Made by a program: the position numbers and the translations under genes. A DNA stretch of 64,000 nt from JBBSJZ01 sp041739875 (lineage in GTDB: Bacteria; Planctomycetota; Planctomycetia; Pirellulales; Pirellulaceae), in NCBI GenBank assembly GCA_041739875.1, contig JBGSNA010000153.1:1-64000 (forward strand), given 5' to 3'. Below the pieces are notes generated by a model that ran no database searches, was not told the origin of the DNA, and saw only the letters and a program-made list of their open reading frames with translations. This document shows, piece after piece, positions 52,912-61,814 of the stretch. How positions within the stretch are numbered: the first letter of the stretch is position 1; each line of letters starts with the position of its first letter.

Positions 52912-54432
52912 ATGGAAAATCGCAAAACTCTTCTCGCCGCAGGGATTCTCGCCCTGATTGCTGCCGGAATCGGCTTCGCCGTCCGCGGCGGTTTGCTTGA
53001 TGTTTGGTCAAGCAAGTATGGCTTCACAATGACCGAACTTGGCCAGATCACTGGTGGTGGTTTGGTTGGATTCGGCTTGGTGATTTTGCTCGCGGGCTTG
53101 CTCGTCGACTGGGTTGGATACAAGCCGCTCATGATGATCGCGTTGGCTTGCCACGTCATTTCCGCTGTGATGTTGTTTTCGGCGACTCCTGTTTTCAACG
53201 CAGCAGGTAAAGACGCGGTGTACATGATCCTGTTTTGGTCAGCATTCATTTTCGCCGTCGGCAACGGAATCTGCGAAGCAGTCATTAACCCGCTGACCGC
53301 AACACTCTTTCCTGAGCAAAAAACTCACTACCTCAACATCTTGCACGCCGGATGGCCCGCAGGCTTGGTCCTCGGCGGTTTGATTGTGTTCCTCAAGGGC
53401 TCTATCGGCTGGGAGATTCTTTTAGCGACGTTCCTAATACCGACTGCAATGTATGGCTTCATTGTTTTCAAAGAAAAATTTCCGCAAACGGACGCGCAAT
53501 CGGGATCGATTTCTTACGGCGGGATGTTTCTTCGATTAATTGGTCCGTTTTTCTTGATTTTGCTTGTCGCTCATGCGTGCGTCGGCTACGTCGAACTGGG
53601 GACCGATAGCTGGATCAACAAGATTACTGGTGGGATTCTAAAGAGTGCAGCTTTAGGCACGATGCTCTTCATTTACACCTCGCTCTTGATGACGGGATTG
53701 CGATTTTTTGCGGGACCAATCGTGCATCGCATTTCGTCGCTCGGGCTTTTGCTTGTCAGCGCCCTTCTTGGTGCGACAGGCCTCTATTTGATTAGCATTG
53801 GCGATAGTGTTCCCTTTATGTTTTTTGCCGCAACCATTTATGCTTTTGGCAAGACGTTCCTGTGGCCCACAATGCTCGGTGTGGTTGGCGAGCGATTCCC
53901 TCAAAGTGCAACGATCGCTATGGCATTGATGGGTTTTGCCGGAATGACCTCTGCTGGTCTCTTGGGTACGACCGGCATCGGCTACAAACAGGACTACTTT
54001 GCGTCTAAGTACATCCAAGAGAATTCGCCAGAAACTTTTGCTCGCGTAAAAGCACCGAACGAAAACTCATTCCTGTTTTTCCCAGCAATCACAGGGATCG
54101 ATGGCTCCAAGGCCGGCATGATCAGCGATAATGGTGCTGCCGTCACGAACGATGTCCAAATAGCCGGTGACGGGATTAGCAGCGAAGCATTCAAGGGCCT
54201 TCGCGAACAGAACGATTGGTGGCAAGCCAATAAAGAGTTCGCGGCTCAAGACTCTGGACCAGTGGGCGAAGCAACCCTTCACGGTAGCCGTATGGCGATC
54301 CGCGTTACGGCCTTAGTTCCTGCAACAATGGCAGTTCTTTATTTGATTTTGATCTTTGGTTTTAAATCGCCAAAGCATAACGCAGACGAAACGATCGAGG
54401 CCGGCCTAGCCTCGCCAGCTTCAGAGATGTAG
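52912..54432 (+). CDS. major facilitator superfamily transporter
   Basis: 506 residues, about twelve hydrophobic helices (for example KTLLAAGILALIAAGIGFAV, LVGFGLVILLAGLLVDWVGY, LGLLLVSALLGATGLYLISIG). An MFS loop 2-3-like motif DWVGYKP occurs near residue 65. There is an unusual polar insertion of about 130 residues (about 360-470: YKQDYFASKYIQENSPETFARV ... GSRMAIRVTA, not continuous here) before the last helix. Substrate unknown; the closest feel is to sugar/nucleoside-type MFS proteins of planctomycetes. A hairpin terminator follows. Confidence 0.85.
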   Translation: MENRKTLLAAGILALIAAGIGFAVRGGLLDVWSSKYGFTMTELGQITGGGLVGFGLVILLAGLLVDWVGYKPLMMIALACHVISAVMLFSATPVFNAAGKDAVYMILFWSAFIFAVGNGICEAVINPLTATLFPEQKTHYLNILHAGWPAGLVLGGLIVFLKGSIGWEILLATFLIPTAMYGFIVFKEKFPQTDAQSGSISYGGMFLRLIGPFFLILLVAHACVGYVELGTDSWINKITGGILKSAALGTMLFIYTSLLMTGLRFFAGPIVHRISSLGLLLVSALLGATGLYLISIGDSVPFMFFAATIYAFGKTFLWPTMLGVVGERFPQSATIAMALMGFAGMTSAGLLGTTGIGYKQDYFASKYIQENSPETFARVKAPNENSFLFFPAITGIDGSKAGMISDNGAAVTNDVQIAGDGISSEAFKGLREQNDWWQANKEFAAQDSGPVGEATLHGSRMAIRVTALVPATMAVLYLILIFGFKSPKHNADETIEAGLASPASEM

Positions 54433-54462
54433 CCCGATCTGATCGAAAAAACCTCGACCTTG

Positions 54463-54493
54463 AGCCGTTATCCCCTCGGATACCGGCTTTTTT
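54463..54493 (+). terminator. Rho-independent terminator after the MFS gene
   Basis: Stem AGCCGTTATCC/GGATACCGGCT (one mismatch) with loop CCTC, then TTTTTT. 31 nt after the MFS stop. Confidence 0.9.
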
Positions 54494-54613
54494 GGTGCGC
54501 AGCGAGCTAATCTACCCCCTCAGCAAATCGAGCCGCACGGCATAGAATCCTGGCTGAGGTATAGACTCCTCAATAGTTCAACCACATTCAACTACTCCGA
54601 ATCGATAGAAGTC

Positions 54614-56392
54614 GTGCTCCGTACCCACACCTGCGGCCAACTCCGCAAAGCTGATATCCAAACCGAAGTTACCTTGTGCGGCTGGGTCGATAGTCGACGC
54701 GACCACGGTGGCGCCGTCTTCATCGACCTTCGTGATCGTTACGGTATGACTCAAGTGGTGATCGGTCCGCCCGAAGCGAATACGAAACTGATCAAAGACG
54801 CCGGACACGTTCCAAACGAAAGCGTCATTCTAGTTCGTGGCACGGTTGCTCTGCGGCTCGAAGGCAAATCGAACGAAAAGCTCGAGACAGGCGAAATCGA
54901 AGTTCGCTGTCACGACTTTGAAATTCTGAACTCTTGCGTGACACCGCCATTCACGCCGGGCCAGTCCGTTCTTCCTAACGAAGAGATGCGGCTGAAGTAC
55001 CGCTTCCTCGATCTACGCCGCAAAGAAATGCAGCAGGCGCTCATCACGCGATCGAAAATCATCAAGACCATGCGTGACTACTTTGCCGAGCATGACTTCA
55101 TCGATGTCGAAACGCCGATCCTCGGTCGCAGCACGCCTGAGGGAGCTCGTGACTATCTCGTGCCTAGTCGCGTCCACGGGGGCAAGTTCTACGCGTTGCC
55201 ACAATCGCCGCAACTCTACAAGCAAATCTTGATGGTCGCCGGCTTCGACCGTTACGTCCAAGTCGCGAAGTGTTTCCGTGACGAAGACTTGCGAGCCGAC
55301 CGTCAACCCGAGTTCACTCAACTCGACTTGGAAATGTCGTTCGTGGATTCCGAAGACATTATCGGACTGATCGACGGGCTAGTTGTGAAAACCGCCAAAG
55401 AGATCCTCGGTAAAGACATTCAATTACCGCTGCCTCGCATGACCTATGATGAGGCGATGCGTCGCTTCGGACACGACGCGCCGGACTTGCGTTTCGGTAT
55501 GGAAATCACAGACATCACGTCCGTCGCTGCCAAGACTGAATTCCGCGTGTTCCGCGGCGCAGCCGATGCCGGCAACTTCGTTCGCGGTATCAACGTCAAA
55601 GGCTCAGCCGCCACTTACTCACGTCGCCAAATCGACGAGATGACCGAACAAGTCAAGCAAGACTTCGGCGCCAAGGGACTCGCATGGTTCCGCGTTGAAG
55701 ACGACGGTACATTGTGGAGCCCAACGAGCAAGAATCTCGAGGCCGAACACTTGGCTGAGATCGCTCAGCTCATGGACGGCAAACCTGGCGACTTGCTACT
55801 CGTTCTCGCTGACACTTGGGAAGTGACTTGCAAAGGCCTTTACGGACTTCGCAAGCGCATCGCTGCTGAACAAAAGATGTACGATCCGAACGATCTGAAC
55901 TGCAGCTGGATTACTGAATTCCCAATGTTCGACCACGATGCCGAATCCGGTCGCTGGGTCGCGATGCACCATCCGTTCACCGCACCGCTCAAGAAGGATC
56001 TGCCGAATCTTGAAAGCGATCCGAAAGCCATCCGTGCCCAAGCGTATGATCTTGTCATCAACGGCAGTGAAGCTGGTGGCGGCACCATCCGAATCCACGA
56101 CTCGGAAACGCAACAGAAAGTCTTCGGTCTGCTCGGCATCGATGAGCAAACCGCCGAAGACCGATTCGGCTTTTTGCTCAACGCACTTCGCTTCGGCGCA
56201 CCTCCCCACGGCGGAATCGCGCTCGGCGTCGATCGCTGGGTCATGCTCTTCGCTGGACTGGACAACATCCGCGAAGTCATCGCATTCCCCAAGACCCAAA
56301 AAGCCTCCGACATGATGACCGAAGCACCTGGCTCGGTCGACGAAGCCCAATTGAAAGAACTTCAATTGCGAATCGTCAACGTCAAGACTTAA
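54614..56392 (+). CDS. aspS: aspartyl-tRNA synthetase
   Basis: 592 residues, bacterial-type AspRS. OB-fold anticodon domain (VTLCGWVDSRRDHGGAVFIDLRD), class II motif 2 (QVAKCFRDEDLRADRQPEFTQLD), the GAD insertion domain (about 300-400) and motif 3 (GIALGVDRWVMLFAG). The start is GTG at 54614. Whether it is Asp-only or also charges tRNA-Asn is not decided by these motifs. It converges on mqnC with a 4-nt overlap of stop codons. Confidence 0.97.
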   Translation: MLRTHTCGQLRKADIQTEVTLCGWVDSRRDHGGAVFIDLRDRYGMTQVVIGPPEANTKLIKDAGHVPNESVILVRGTVALRLEGKSNEKLETGEIEVRCHDFEILNSCVTPPFTPGQSVLPNEEMRLKYRFLDLRRKEMQQALITRSKIIKTMRDYFAEHDFIDVETPILGRSTPEGARDYLVPSRVHGGKFYALPQSPQLYKQILMVAGFDRYVQVAKCFRDEDLRADRQPEFTQLDLEMSFVDSEDIIGLIDGLVVKTAKEILGKDIQLPLPRMTYDEAMRRFGHDAPDLRFGMEITDITSVAAKTEFRVFRGAADAGNFVRGINVKGSAATYSRRQIDEMTEQVKQDFGAKGLAWFRVEDDGTLWSPTSKNLEAEHLAEIAQLMDGKPGDLLLVLADTWEVTCKGLYGLRKRIAAEQKMYDPNDLNCSWITEFPMFDHDAESGRWVAMHHPFTAPLKKDLPNLESDPKAIRAQAYDLVINGSEAGGGTIRIHDSETQQKVFGLLGIDEQTAEDRFGFLLNALRFGAPPHGGIALGVDRWVMLFAGLDNIREVIAFPKTQKASDMMTEAPGSVDEAQLKELQLRIVNVKT

Positions 56393-57543
56393 GTCGCGAG
56401 CTGGACGAGTTGTGTTGCATCCTTGCGATCGTTTGCTTCGATCGCTTTGCGTTCCAGTGCTGGATCAACAAGCTTGTAAAACACGTCTCGTTGACGGGCT
56501 TCGAAACCAAGCTCTTGGATAGCTTCGCGAATCTGGCGAAGTGTGAGGAAGTGGACCGTTCCCGCCTCGGCGACCACGTTCTCTTCGATCATCAAACTGC
56601 CCATGTCGTTGGCACCAAAGGTCAACGCTAATTGCCCAATCTTCAAGCCCTGCGTCACCCAGCTGCTTTGAATGCTGGCGAAGTTGTCGAGGTAAATTCG
56701 CGAGATCGCTTGGGTCTTGAGATACTCAAATGATCCTACGGGCTTGATGTGAGACAGTTCGGTGTTGTCTGGTTGGAACGTCCAACAAATGTAAGCCGTG
56801 AAGCCGCCCGTTTCATCTTGCAGATCTCGCAAACGATCCAGGTGCTCGACACGCTCCGCCAACGTTTCAACATGACCGAACATCATCGTCGCCGTACTGA
56901 TGCCGCCAAGTTTGTGCCAAACCCGCATGACGTTGAGCCAATCATCGGTCATCACTTTGCCACGAGTCAACTCGCTGCGAACTCGATCGACAAGAATCTC
57001 GGCACCACCGCCGGGAATGCTACCCAACCCTGCATCACGCAGCCTTGTCAGCACTTCTTCGAGCGACAGTTTGTTGACTTTGGTGAAATGGTGCAATTCC
57101 GGAGGGCTGAATCCATGAACGTTAATCATCGGATACTCGCGCCGAATATCACGAAGCATTTCTTCGTACCAATCGAGAGTGAATTTCGGGTGCAGCCCGC
57201 CTTGAAGTAGAATTTGGTTCCCGCCAAGCTCCACCGTCTCGCGTACTTTTTCTAGCAGTACGTCTCGCGGCAACACATAGCCTTCGTCGCTCTTGGGCGA
57301 ACGATAGAACGCACAGAAATTGCAAACCGCCGTACAAATATTCGTGTAGTTGATATTCCGATCGACGTTGTACGTCCGAAAGTTCTCTGGGTGTTTACGC
57401 GAGCAAAGCGTGTCCGCCACACTTCCGATGGCTGCTAGATCATGACTCTGGAATAGGGCGAGTCCATCGGCTGGATGGAGACGCTCTCCCGCGAGCGCCT
57501 TGTCGAGAATGTCGCGAACTTGCGAAGTGGCAGTTTTGAGCAT
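56389..57543 (-). CDS. mqnC: cyclic dehypoxanthinyl futalosine synthase (radical SAM)
   Basis: 384 residues. VDRNINYTNICTAVCNFCAFYR holds the CxxxCxxC [4Fe-4S]/SAM motif; further family blocks are ILLQGGLHPKFTLDWYEEML, INVHGFSPPELHHF, GLGSIPGGGAEILVDRVR, and FGANDMGSLMIEENVV. It performs the radical cyclisation in the futalosine route to menaquinone. ATG at 57543 is preferred over an upstream TTG. mqnA lies 33 nt upstream on the same strand, supporting the pathway. The paralogue mqnE is similar; the QGGLHP and NITYTN-like context fits MqnC better. Confidence 0.92.
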   Translation of the reverse strand: MLKTATSQVRDILDKALAGERLHPADGLALFQSHDLAAIGSVADTLCSRKHPENFRTYNVDRNINYTNICTAVCNFCAFYRSPKSDEGYVLPRDVLLEKVRETVELGGNQILLQGGLHPKFTLDWYEEMLRDIRREYPMINVHGFSPPELHHFTKVNKLSLEEVLTRLRDAGLGSIPGGGAEILVDRVRSELTRGKVMTDDWLNVMRVWHKLGGISTATMMFGHVETLAERVEHLDRLRDLQDETGGFTAYICWTFQPDNTELSHIKPVGSFEYLKTQAISRIYLDNFASIQSSWVTQGLKIGQLALTFGANDMGSLMIEENVVAEAGTVHFLTLRQIREAIQELGFEARQRDVFYKLVDPALERKAIEANDRKDATQLVQLAT

Positions 57544-57576
57544 CTTATATCGTTCAGTCAAACGTCAAATGAATTT

Positions 57577-58359
57577 CTAGTGAACACGTGTCGTCGAGTT
57601 GCCGACTAGCCCCAAAGCTTCGGCTTGGCGGCGGAATTCTTCCAGCCCCTCAATCTCTTTCGCGCCGAGTGTGAAATGTAAGTTATCCGTGAAGTACCGG
57701 TAAACGTCGCCGGTGCTGAGTCCGTGCGTCGGGGCTTCGCGCTCAGCAATTTCAGCAAGTCGCGACATACCCAAGTCGCGGCTTTGGCTGAGCCAAGTTG
57801 CTAACTGTGTCGTGTTGGTTTCTTCGCGAGCGACCCACATCGCGAAAACAAACGGCCGCCCCGTGCTGCGACACCACTGGTCGCCGAGATCCCAGATCTC
57901 CGTGTAAACGCCGCGAGCTGGATGCATGGCCCGATCACCGATCAGCAGCACGGCATCCGCATCCACTGCCTCAGGGGTCTGCTCAATCGCGAGTTCAACG
58001 GTTTCTGGTCGCAATCCAAAACGCTTCATTAACAAGACCTGAACCATCGCCGCACTTGTTCGACTCCCAACGTCGAGCGCCAGTCGTCGAATATTGCGGA
58101 CTGGCACGCGGCTAAGCAGTCGTACGCTCCAAACCGGGCCGCGACACGCGATGACTGCATCCGAAACGATCTTCAAACCTGGCTGGCGAAAGTATTCCAC
58201 CGAAGGGATCAGCGCAACATCTAACCGCGATGCCGCCAACTCGTCGGCCAAGCGGCTCGGCAGATTGAGCGACAACTTCCCTTCATCCCCCATCATCTCA
58301 CGAAGCCCCTCGATCAAGGGCCTTGAGTTCAGATAGGTAACGGCGCCGACGCGGAGCAT
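57577..58359 (-). CDS. mqnA: chorismate dehydratase (MqnA family)
   Basis: 260 residues: MLRVGAVTYLNSRPLIEGL, DVALIPSVEYFRQPGLKIVSD, ACRGPVWSVRLLSRVP, LALDVGSRTSAAMVQVLL, and AVLLIGDRAMHP. MqnA converts chorismate to 3-enolpyruvylbenzoate, the first step of the futalosine menaquinone pathway. MqnA and MqnD share a fold; the GAVTYLNSRPL start is typical of MqnA. Followed by mqnC. Confidence 0.92.
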   Translation of the reverse strand: MLRVGAVTYLNSRPLIEGLREMMGDEGKLSLNLPSRLADELAASRLDVALIPSVEYFRQPGLKIVSDAVIACRGPVWSVRLLSRVPVRNIRRLALDVGSRTSAAMVQVLLMKRFGLRPETVELAIEQTPEAVDADAVLLIGDRAMHPARGVYTEIWDLGDQWCRSTGRPFVFAMWVAREETNTTQLATWLSQSRDLGMSRLAEIAEREAPTHGLSTGDVYRYFTDNLHFTLGAKEIEGLEEFRRQAEALGLVGNSTTRVH

Positions 58360-58411
58360 GAATTTTGTCCAGTTAAAAAATCGCTAGATTGCTGCTCTTG
58401 ATAACCGATGG

Positions 58412-59122
58412 CTACCGAATCGAACAACAGATCCCGTGCATTTCCGCATCAAGTGGGGCACAAACCGTCACCAAACGCCCCGTTTTCGGCTCATGAAACG
58501 AAATGGTCTCGGCATGCAAGGCAATTCGAAGCGGATGAAACGATGTCGTCAAACTTGGCTGCCAGCCATACGTCTCGTCACCGAGGATCGGGAAACCTCG
58601 GCTCGCTGCCTGCACTCGCAATTGATGCATTCGCCCGGTTCGAGGGCTCAGCCGAAGCACGGTACAATCTTGTTGAACATGGTACCCGATCACCTCAACA
58701 GCTGTCTCGCACGACTTGGCACCCACCGTCGCCGCGTGCACAAGGTCGACTTTCGCCTCGTCGGCCTGCTTGAGAATTGCGTCGTTCCACTCAAGCTCAA
58801 TATCGGTGGCGTCGCCAGCGACGATCGCGATGTAGGTTTTCGATACCTTTCGCGATTCGAACTGTGCACCGAGCAAATTTGCGGCGCGTTTCGTTGTGGC
58901 AACTAAAATAACGCCGCTCACAGGGCGATCGAGACGATGCGGAAACGCGAGATATTCGGCTTGGGGCCCCAGTTGGTTACGCAGTCGCATTTCCAAGCTG
59001 TCAATGCCGCTGGGTGATTGTGTCGCAATCCCCGCAGGCTTATTGAGCGCAAGCAGATTGGTGCTCGACCACAACACGTTCAACGCGTTCTCGTTACGAC
59101 TCGTTGCCGATGATTCAGTCAC
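58412..59122 (-). CDS. RluA/RluD-type pseudouridine synthase
   Basis: 236 residues, catalytic domain only, no S4 domain. AFPHRLDRPVSGVILVATT contains the catalytic Asp; LLALNKPAGIATQSPSG and RLSPRTGRMHQLRVQAASRGFPILGDETYG are the other family blocks. Target RNA cannot be read from sequence (RluC/D, TruC-like). The start is GTG. The last residues include two adjacent Cys. Confidence 0.92.
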   Translation of the reverse strand: MTESSATSRNENALNVLWSSTNLLALNKPAGIATQSPSGIDSLEMRLRNQLGPQAEYLAFPHRLDRPVSGVILVATTKRAANLLGAQFESRKVSKTYIAIVAGDATDIELEWNDAILKQADEAKVDLVHAATVGAKSCETAVEVIGYHVQQDCTVLRLSPRTGRMHQLRVQAASRGFPILGDETYGWQPSLTTSFHPLRIALHAETISFHEPKTGRLVTVCAPLDAEMHGICCSIR

Positions 59123-59440
59123 CGTATTTTCTTCGATTCGTCACGTGCAAGGTTGTGAATGCGTTGCAACAAAACGCGAATGGACAACAATTATCGTACA
59201 ACTTAATTCAGCACGACGTGGAAGCGACCAAGACATCAGCTAAGTATCACCGCATAAAAAAACGAGAGATCCCGGCCACGTTGAAATTCAAACTTGCATT
59301 TGGACTTCAAACAACGGATCTCTCGTCGTTGCAAGTTGTACGGAGTCCCAGCCGAGAGTCAAGGGCGAACCAGTCGCTCGCGAAAAAAATTGCTTGATCA
59401 CATTGCATCCGCACCACACAACCTGATTGAACATCAAGCG
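59123..59440. other. intergenic region with a spaced inverted repeat
   Basis: 318 nt between two divergent genes. It holds an 11-bp perfect inverted repeat ACGAGAGATCC (59262-59272)/GGATCTCTCGT (59316-59326) separated by 43 nt, possibly a leader hairpin of the DHPS-like gene. An in-frame upstream extension of that gene has no homology-like character. Confidence 0.45.
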
Positions 59441-60862
59441 ATGCCATCGACTTTAAAACCTAATTCATCGGACCACTATCACTTTGTCACCGGCAAGTTG
59501 GCTGAGCCGATGCTGCGCGAAGTGATCGAGGGTCTAGCATCGAAATTCAGCTTTCATTTTTCAATCGATGTCATGCCGATCACAGTCGCCGCGTTGATGA
59601 ATGCGACTTGGCTGATCAAGCATTTGCGAGTTCCGCGAGAAGCCACGCATGTGATTGTGCCGGGCTATCTCGAAACAGGCGTTGCGGAACTCTCGAGTGC
59701 GTTGAACGTCCCCGTCATCATTGGCCCAAAAGATTGCCGATCCATACCCGAACTTTTCGGAGATTCTATTTCCGCTCAACAGTTAACGGAGTACTCCATC
59801 GCGATCATCGGTGAGATCAACCATGTACCGCGACTGTCGATTGAGGCAGTTGTTCAAACAGCGAATCAGCTTCGCGCCGACGGCGCCGACATGATCGATG
59901 TCGGTTGTGATCCCGCAGGACGCTGTGAGTCGATCAGCGATTATGTGACCGCACTTGTCGAACAGGGACACCGCGTCTCGATTGACTCGTTTGACCACTG
60001 GGAAGTCGAGCAAGCAACGTGTGCCGGCGCTTCGCTGGTTTTGAGCGTCAACTCCACGAATCGCCATCTCGCCCTGGACTGGGGCGTCGAAGTGGTTGCG
60101 ATCCCAGACTCGCCCAAAGACGAAACAAGTCTGTGGGAAACAGCGTCGTTTTTGAGCCAGCACGACATCCCGTTTCGACTCGATCCGATTCTGGAACCCA
60201 TCGGTACTGGCTTTGCCAAAAGCTTGGTGCGTTACGCATCCACGCGAGAACAATTCCCGGACTCGGCGATGATGATGGGGATTGGCAATTTGACAGAACT
60301 GACTGACGTCGATTCCGCCGGTGTGAATATGATGCTGATCGCGATTTGCGAAGAACTGCGAATCGAAAGCGTCCTCACCACCCAAGTCATCAACTGGGCG
60401 CGCTCGAGCGTTAAAGAATGCGATGCCGCGAGACGAATCAGCCACTATGCCATCACTCACCAGACGCCGCCCAAACGCTTATCGAGTGATCTCGTGATGC
60501 TTCGCGATCCGAAGCTCATGCATTACTCTCACGAAACACTCGAACGACTCGCCGCAACGCTTAAAGACAACAACTATCGACTGTTCGCCGACGCGACAGA
60601 ACTTCATGTGCTCTCTCGGTCGCTGCATCTTTCCGATCGAGACCCATTCTCTCTGTTCGAGAAACTGCTCAAGCAACCGATCGCTGAGAATGTCGACGCA
60701 TCGCATGCGTTTTATCTTGGATTCGAAATGGCGAAAGCCTCCATCGCGAGGACACTTGGGAAGCAGTACACACAGGACGAAGCATTGCGTTGGGGAATTC
60801 TCGGCGAGATCGAACAACACCATCGACTCAAGCGAGCAAGCAAAAAAAATCGCCTATCCTGA
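59441..60862 (+). CDS. DUF6513 / dihydropteroate synthase-like protein
   Basis: 473 residues from the ATG at 59441. The N-terminal 110 residues (HYHFVTGKLAEPMLREVIEGLA, FSIDVMPITVAALMNATWLI, HVIVPGYLETGV) match the DUF6513 region. The centre is a pterin-binding TIM barrel like DHPS (IAIIGEINHVPRLS, LRADGADMIDVGCDPAG, GHRVSIDSFDHWEVEQATCAGASLVLSVN, split by loops). Such proteins occur in methylotrophs and planctomycetes with tetrahydromethanopterin-linked C1 genes and are thought to help make that cofactor. pabB is 950 nt downstream. The C-terminal part has a helical extension ending in a Lys-rich tail. Confidence 0.82.
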   Translation: MPSTLKPNSSDHYHFVTGKLAEPMLREVIEGLASKFSFHFSIDVMPITVAALMNATWLIKHLRVPREATHVIVPGYLETGVAELSSALNVPVIIGPKDCRSIPELFGDSISAQQLTEYSIAIIGEINHVPRLSIEAVVQTANQLRADGADMIDVGCDPAGRCESISDYVTALVEQGHRVSIDSFDHWEVEQATCAGASLVLSVNSTNRHLALDWGVEVVAIPDSPKDETSLWETASFLSQHDIPFRLDPILEPIGTGFAKSLVRYASTREQFPDSAMMMGIGNLTELTDVDSAGVNMMLIAICEELRIESVLTTQVINWARSSVKECDAARRISHYAITHQTPPKRLSSDLVMLRDPKLMHYSHETLERLAATLKDNNYRLFADATELHVLSRSLHLSDRDPFSLFEKLLKQPIAENVDASHAFYLGFEMAKASIARTLGKQYTQDEALRWGILGEIEQHHRLKRASKKNRLS

Positions 60863-60872
60863 TCAAGCGAGC

Positions 60873-61655
60873 TTAATCTGGTTGACGTCGCAATTGGTTC
60901 ACAAACAATACGGCACAGTAGCCTGCGATCAACAACATCATCACGATGCCCACTCGTCGCACACCGTCACGAAGCACCGCCACAAAACTTAAGTCCGGAA
61001 AAATCTGGTGAACACCGACTGCGTAAGCGAATACAGCGACGACTAACGAACACAGAATAGCGAATACCACATAGTCATTGATCGCCGGCCGATTCTTTGC
61101 CGCATCGACGACGGGCTGTCGATAAACCCACCACACCCCTGAGGCGATGAGCGGTGGCAGGAAAAGAACAGAGCTTCCGTGTTGCAGGACATCACACCAT
61201 CTCATTGAACGATCACCCCACCGGATCGCCTCGAGACGAAGCATCGGAAACGATCGGACTCCCCAGCCCGAATAATGCGTGAACCCGTCCCAAATAACGT
61301 GAGTGGATGCCCCAACGGCCACACAGGCAATGACGATCGCAATCTGCGGTATTGAAAAGTCAACGTCCCGATCAATCCAAGGAGCTAACCGAATCGCCAT
61401 CGAACGTGGCAGCAAGGTCGCCATGGGGCGTTTCAGGATCACCTGAAACAGAAAATAAAAAGTAACTCCCACCGGCAAACAGTGAGTCATGATGCCGACG
61501 AACGAGTGCATCGTGTCGTAATCAAGTAACCACGGAAAAAAGACCGGCACATCACAGATCATGCTCCCAATCGCCAACGCTGAGAACGGAATCCGCCCAC
61601 GCAGGAACCAAGCAGCAGGCGCGACAGCGGCGATATGGGTAATTGTGAACGGCAT
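60873..61655 (-). CDS. DUF4184 family membrane protein
   Basis: 260 residues. MPFTITHIAAVAPAAWFLRGRIPFSALAIGSMICDVPVFFP is the DUF4184 start (PFTxxHPAAVxP...GSMxPD); MHSFVGIMTHCLPVGV and STHVIWDGFTHYSGWGVR carry the family's conserved His residues, reminiscent of membrane metal-dependent hydrolases. About six transmembrane helices. Function unknown. Convergent with the DHPS-like gene (10-nt gap). Confidence 0.87.
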   Translation of the reverse strand: MPFTITHIAAVAPAAWFLRGRIPFSALAIGSMICDVPVFFPWLLDYDTMHSFVGIMTHCLPVGVTFYFLFQVILKRPMATLLPRSMAIRLAPWIDRDVDFSIPQIAIVIACVAVGASTHVIWDGFTHYSGWGVRSFPMLRLEAIRWGDRSMRWCDVLQHGSSVLFLPPLIASGVWWVYRQPVVDAAKNRPAINDYVVFAILCSLVVAVFAYAVGVHQIFPDLSFVAVLRDGVRRVGIVMMLLIAGYCAVLFVNQLRRQPD

Positions 61656-61814
61656 GGAGTCGTGATTACAAAGACAACGAGCTAGCGAGAACCGTTAGCG
61701 ACTGGGCTTCCCGATTCACGGGGACGCCGTCGGACAATCGTAGTAGTTTGGTCAAAACGGCCTCAAATTTCGAGACCCTCTCGCCAGTAACGCGGAGGCT
61801 GGTAGCCTTTCCTT

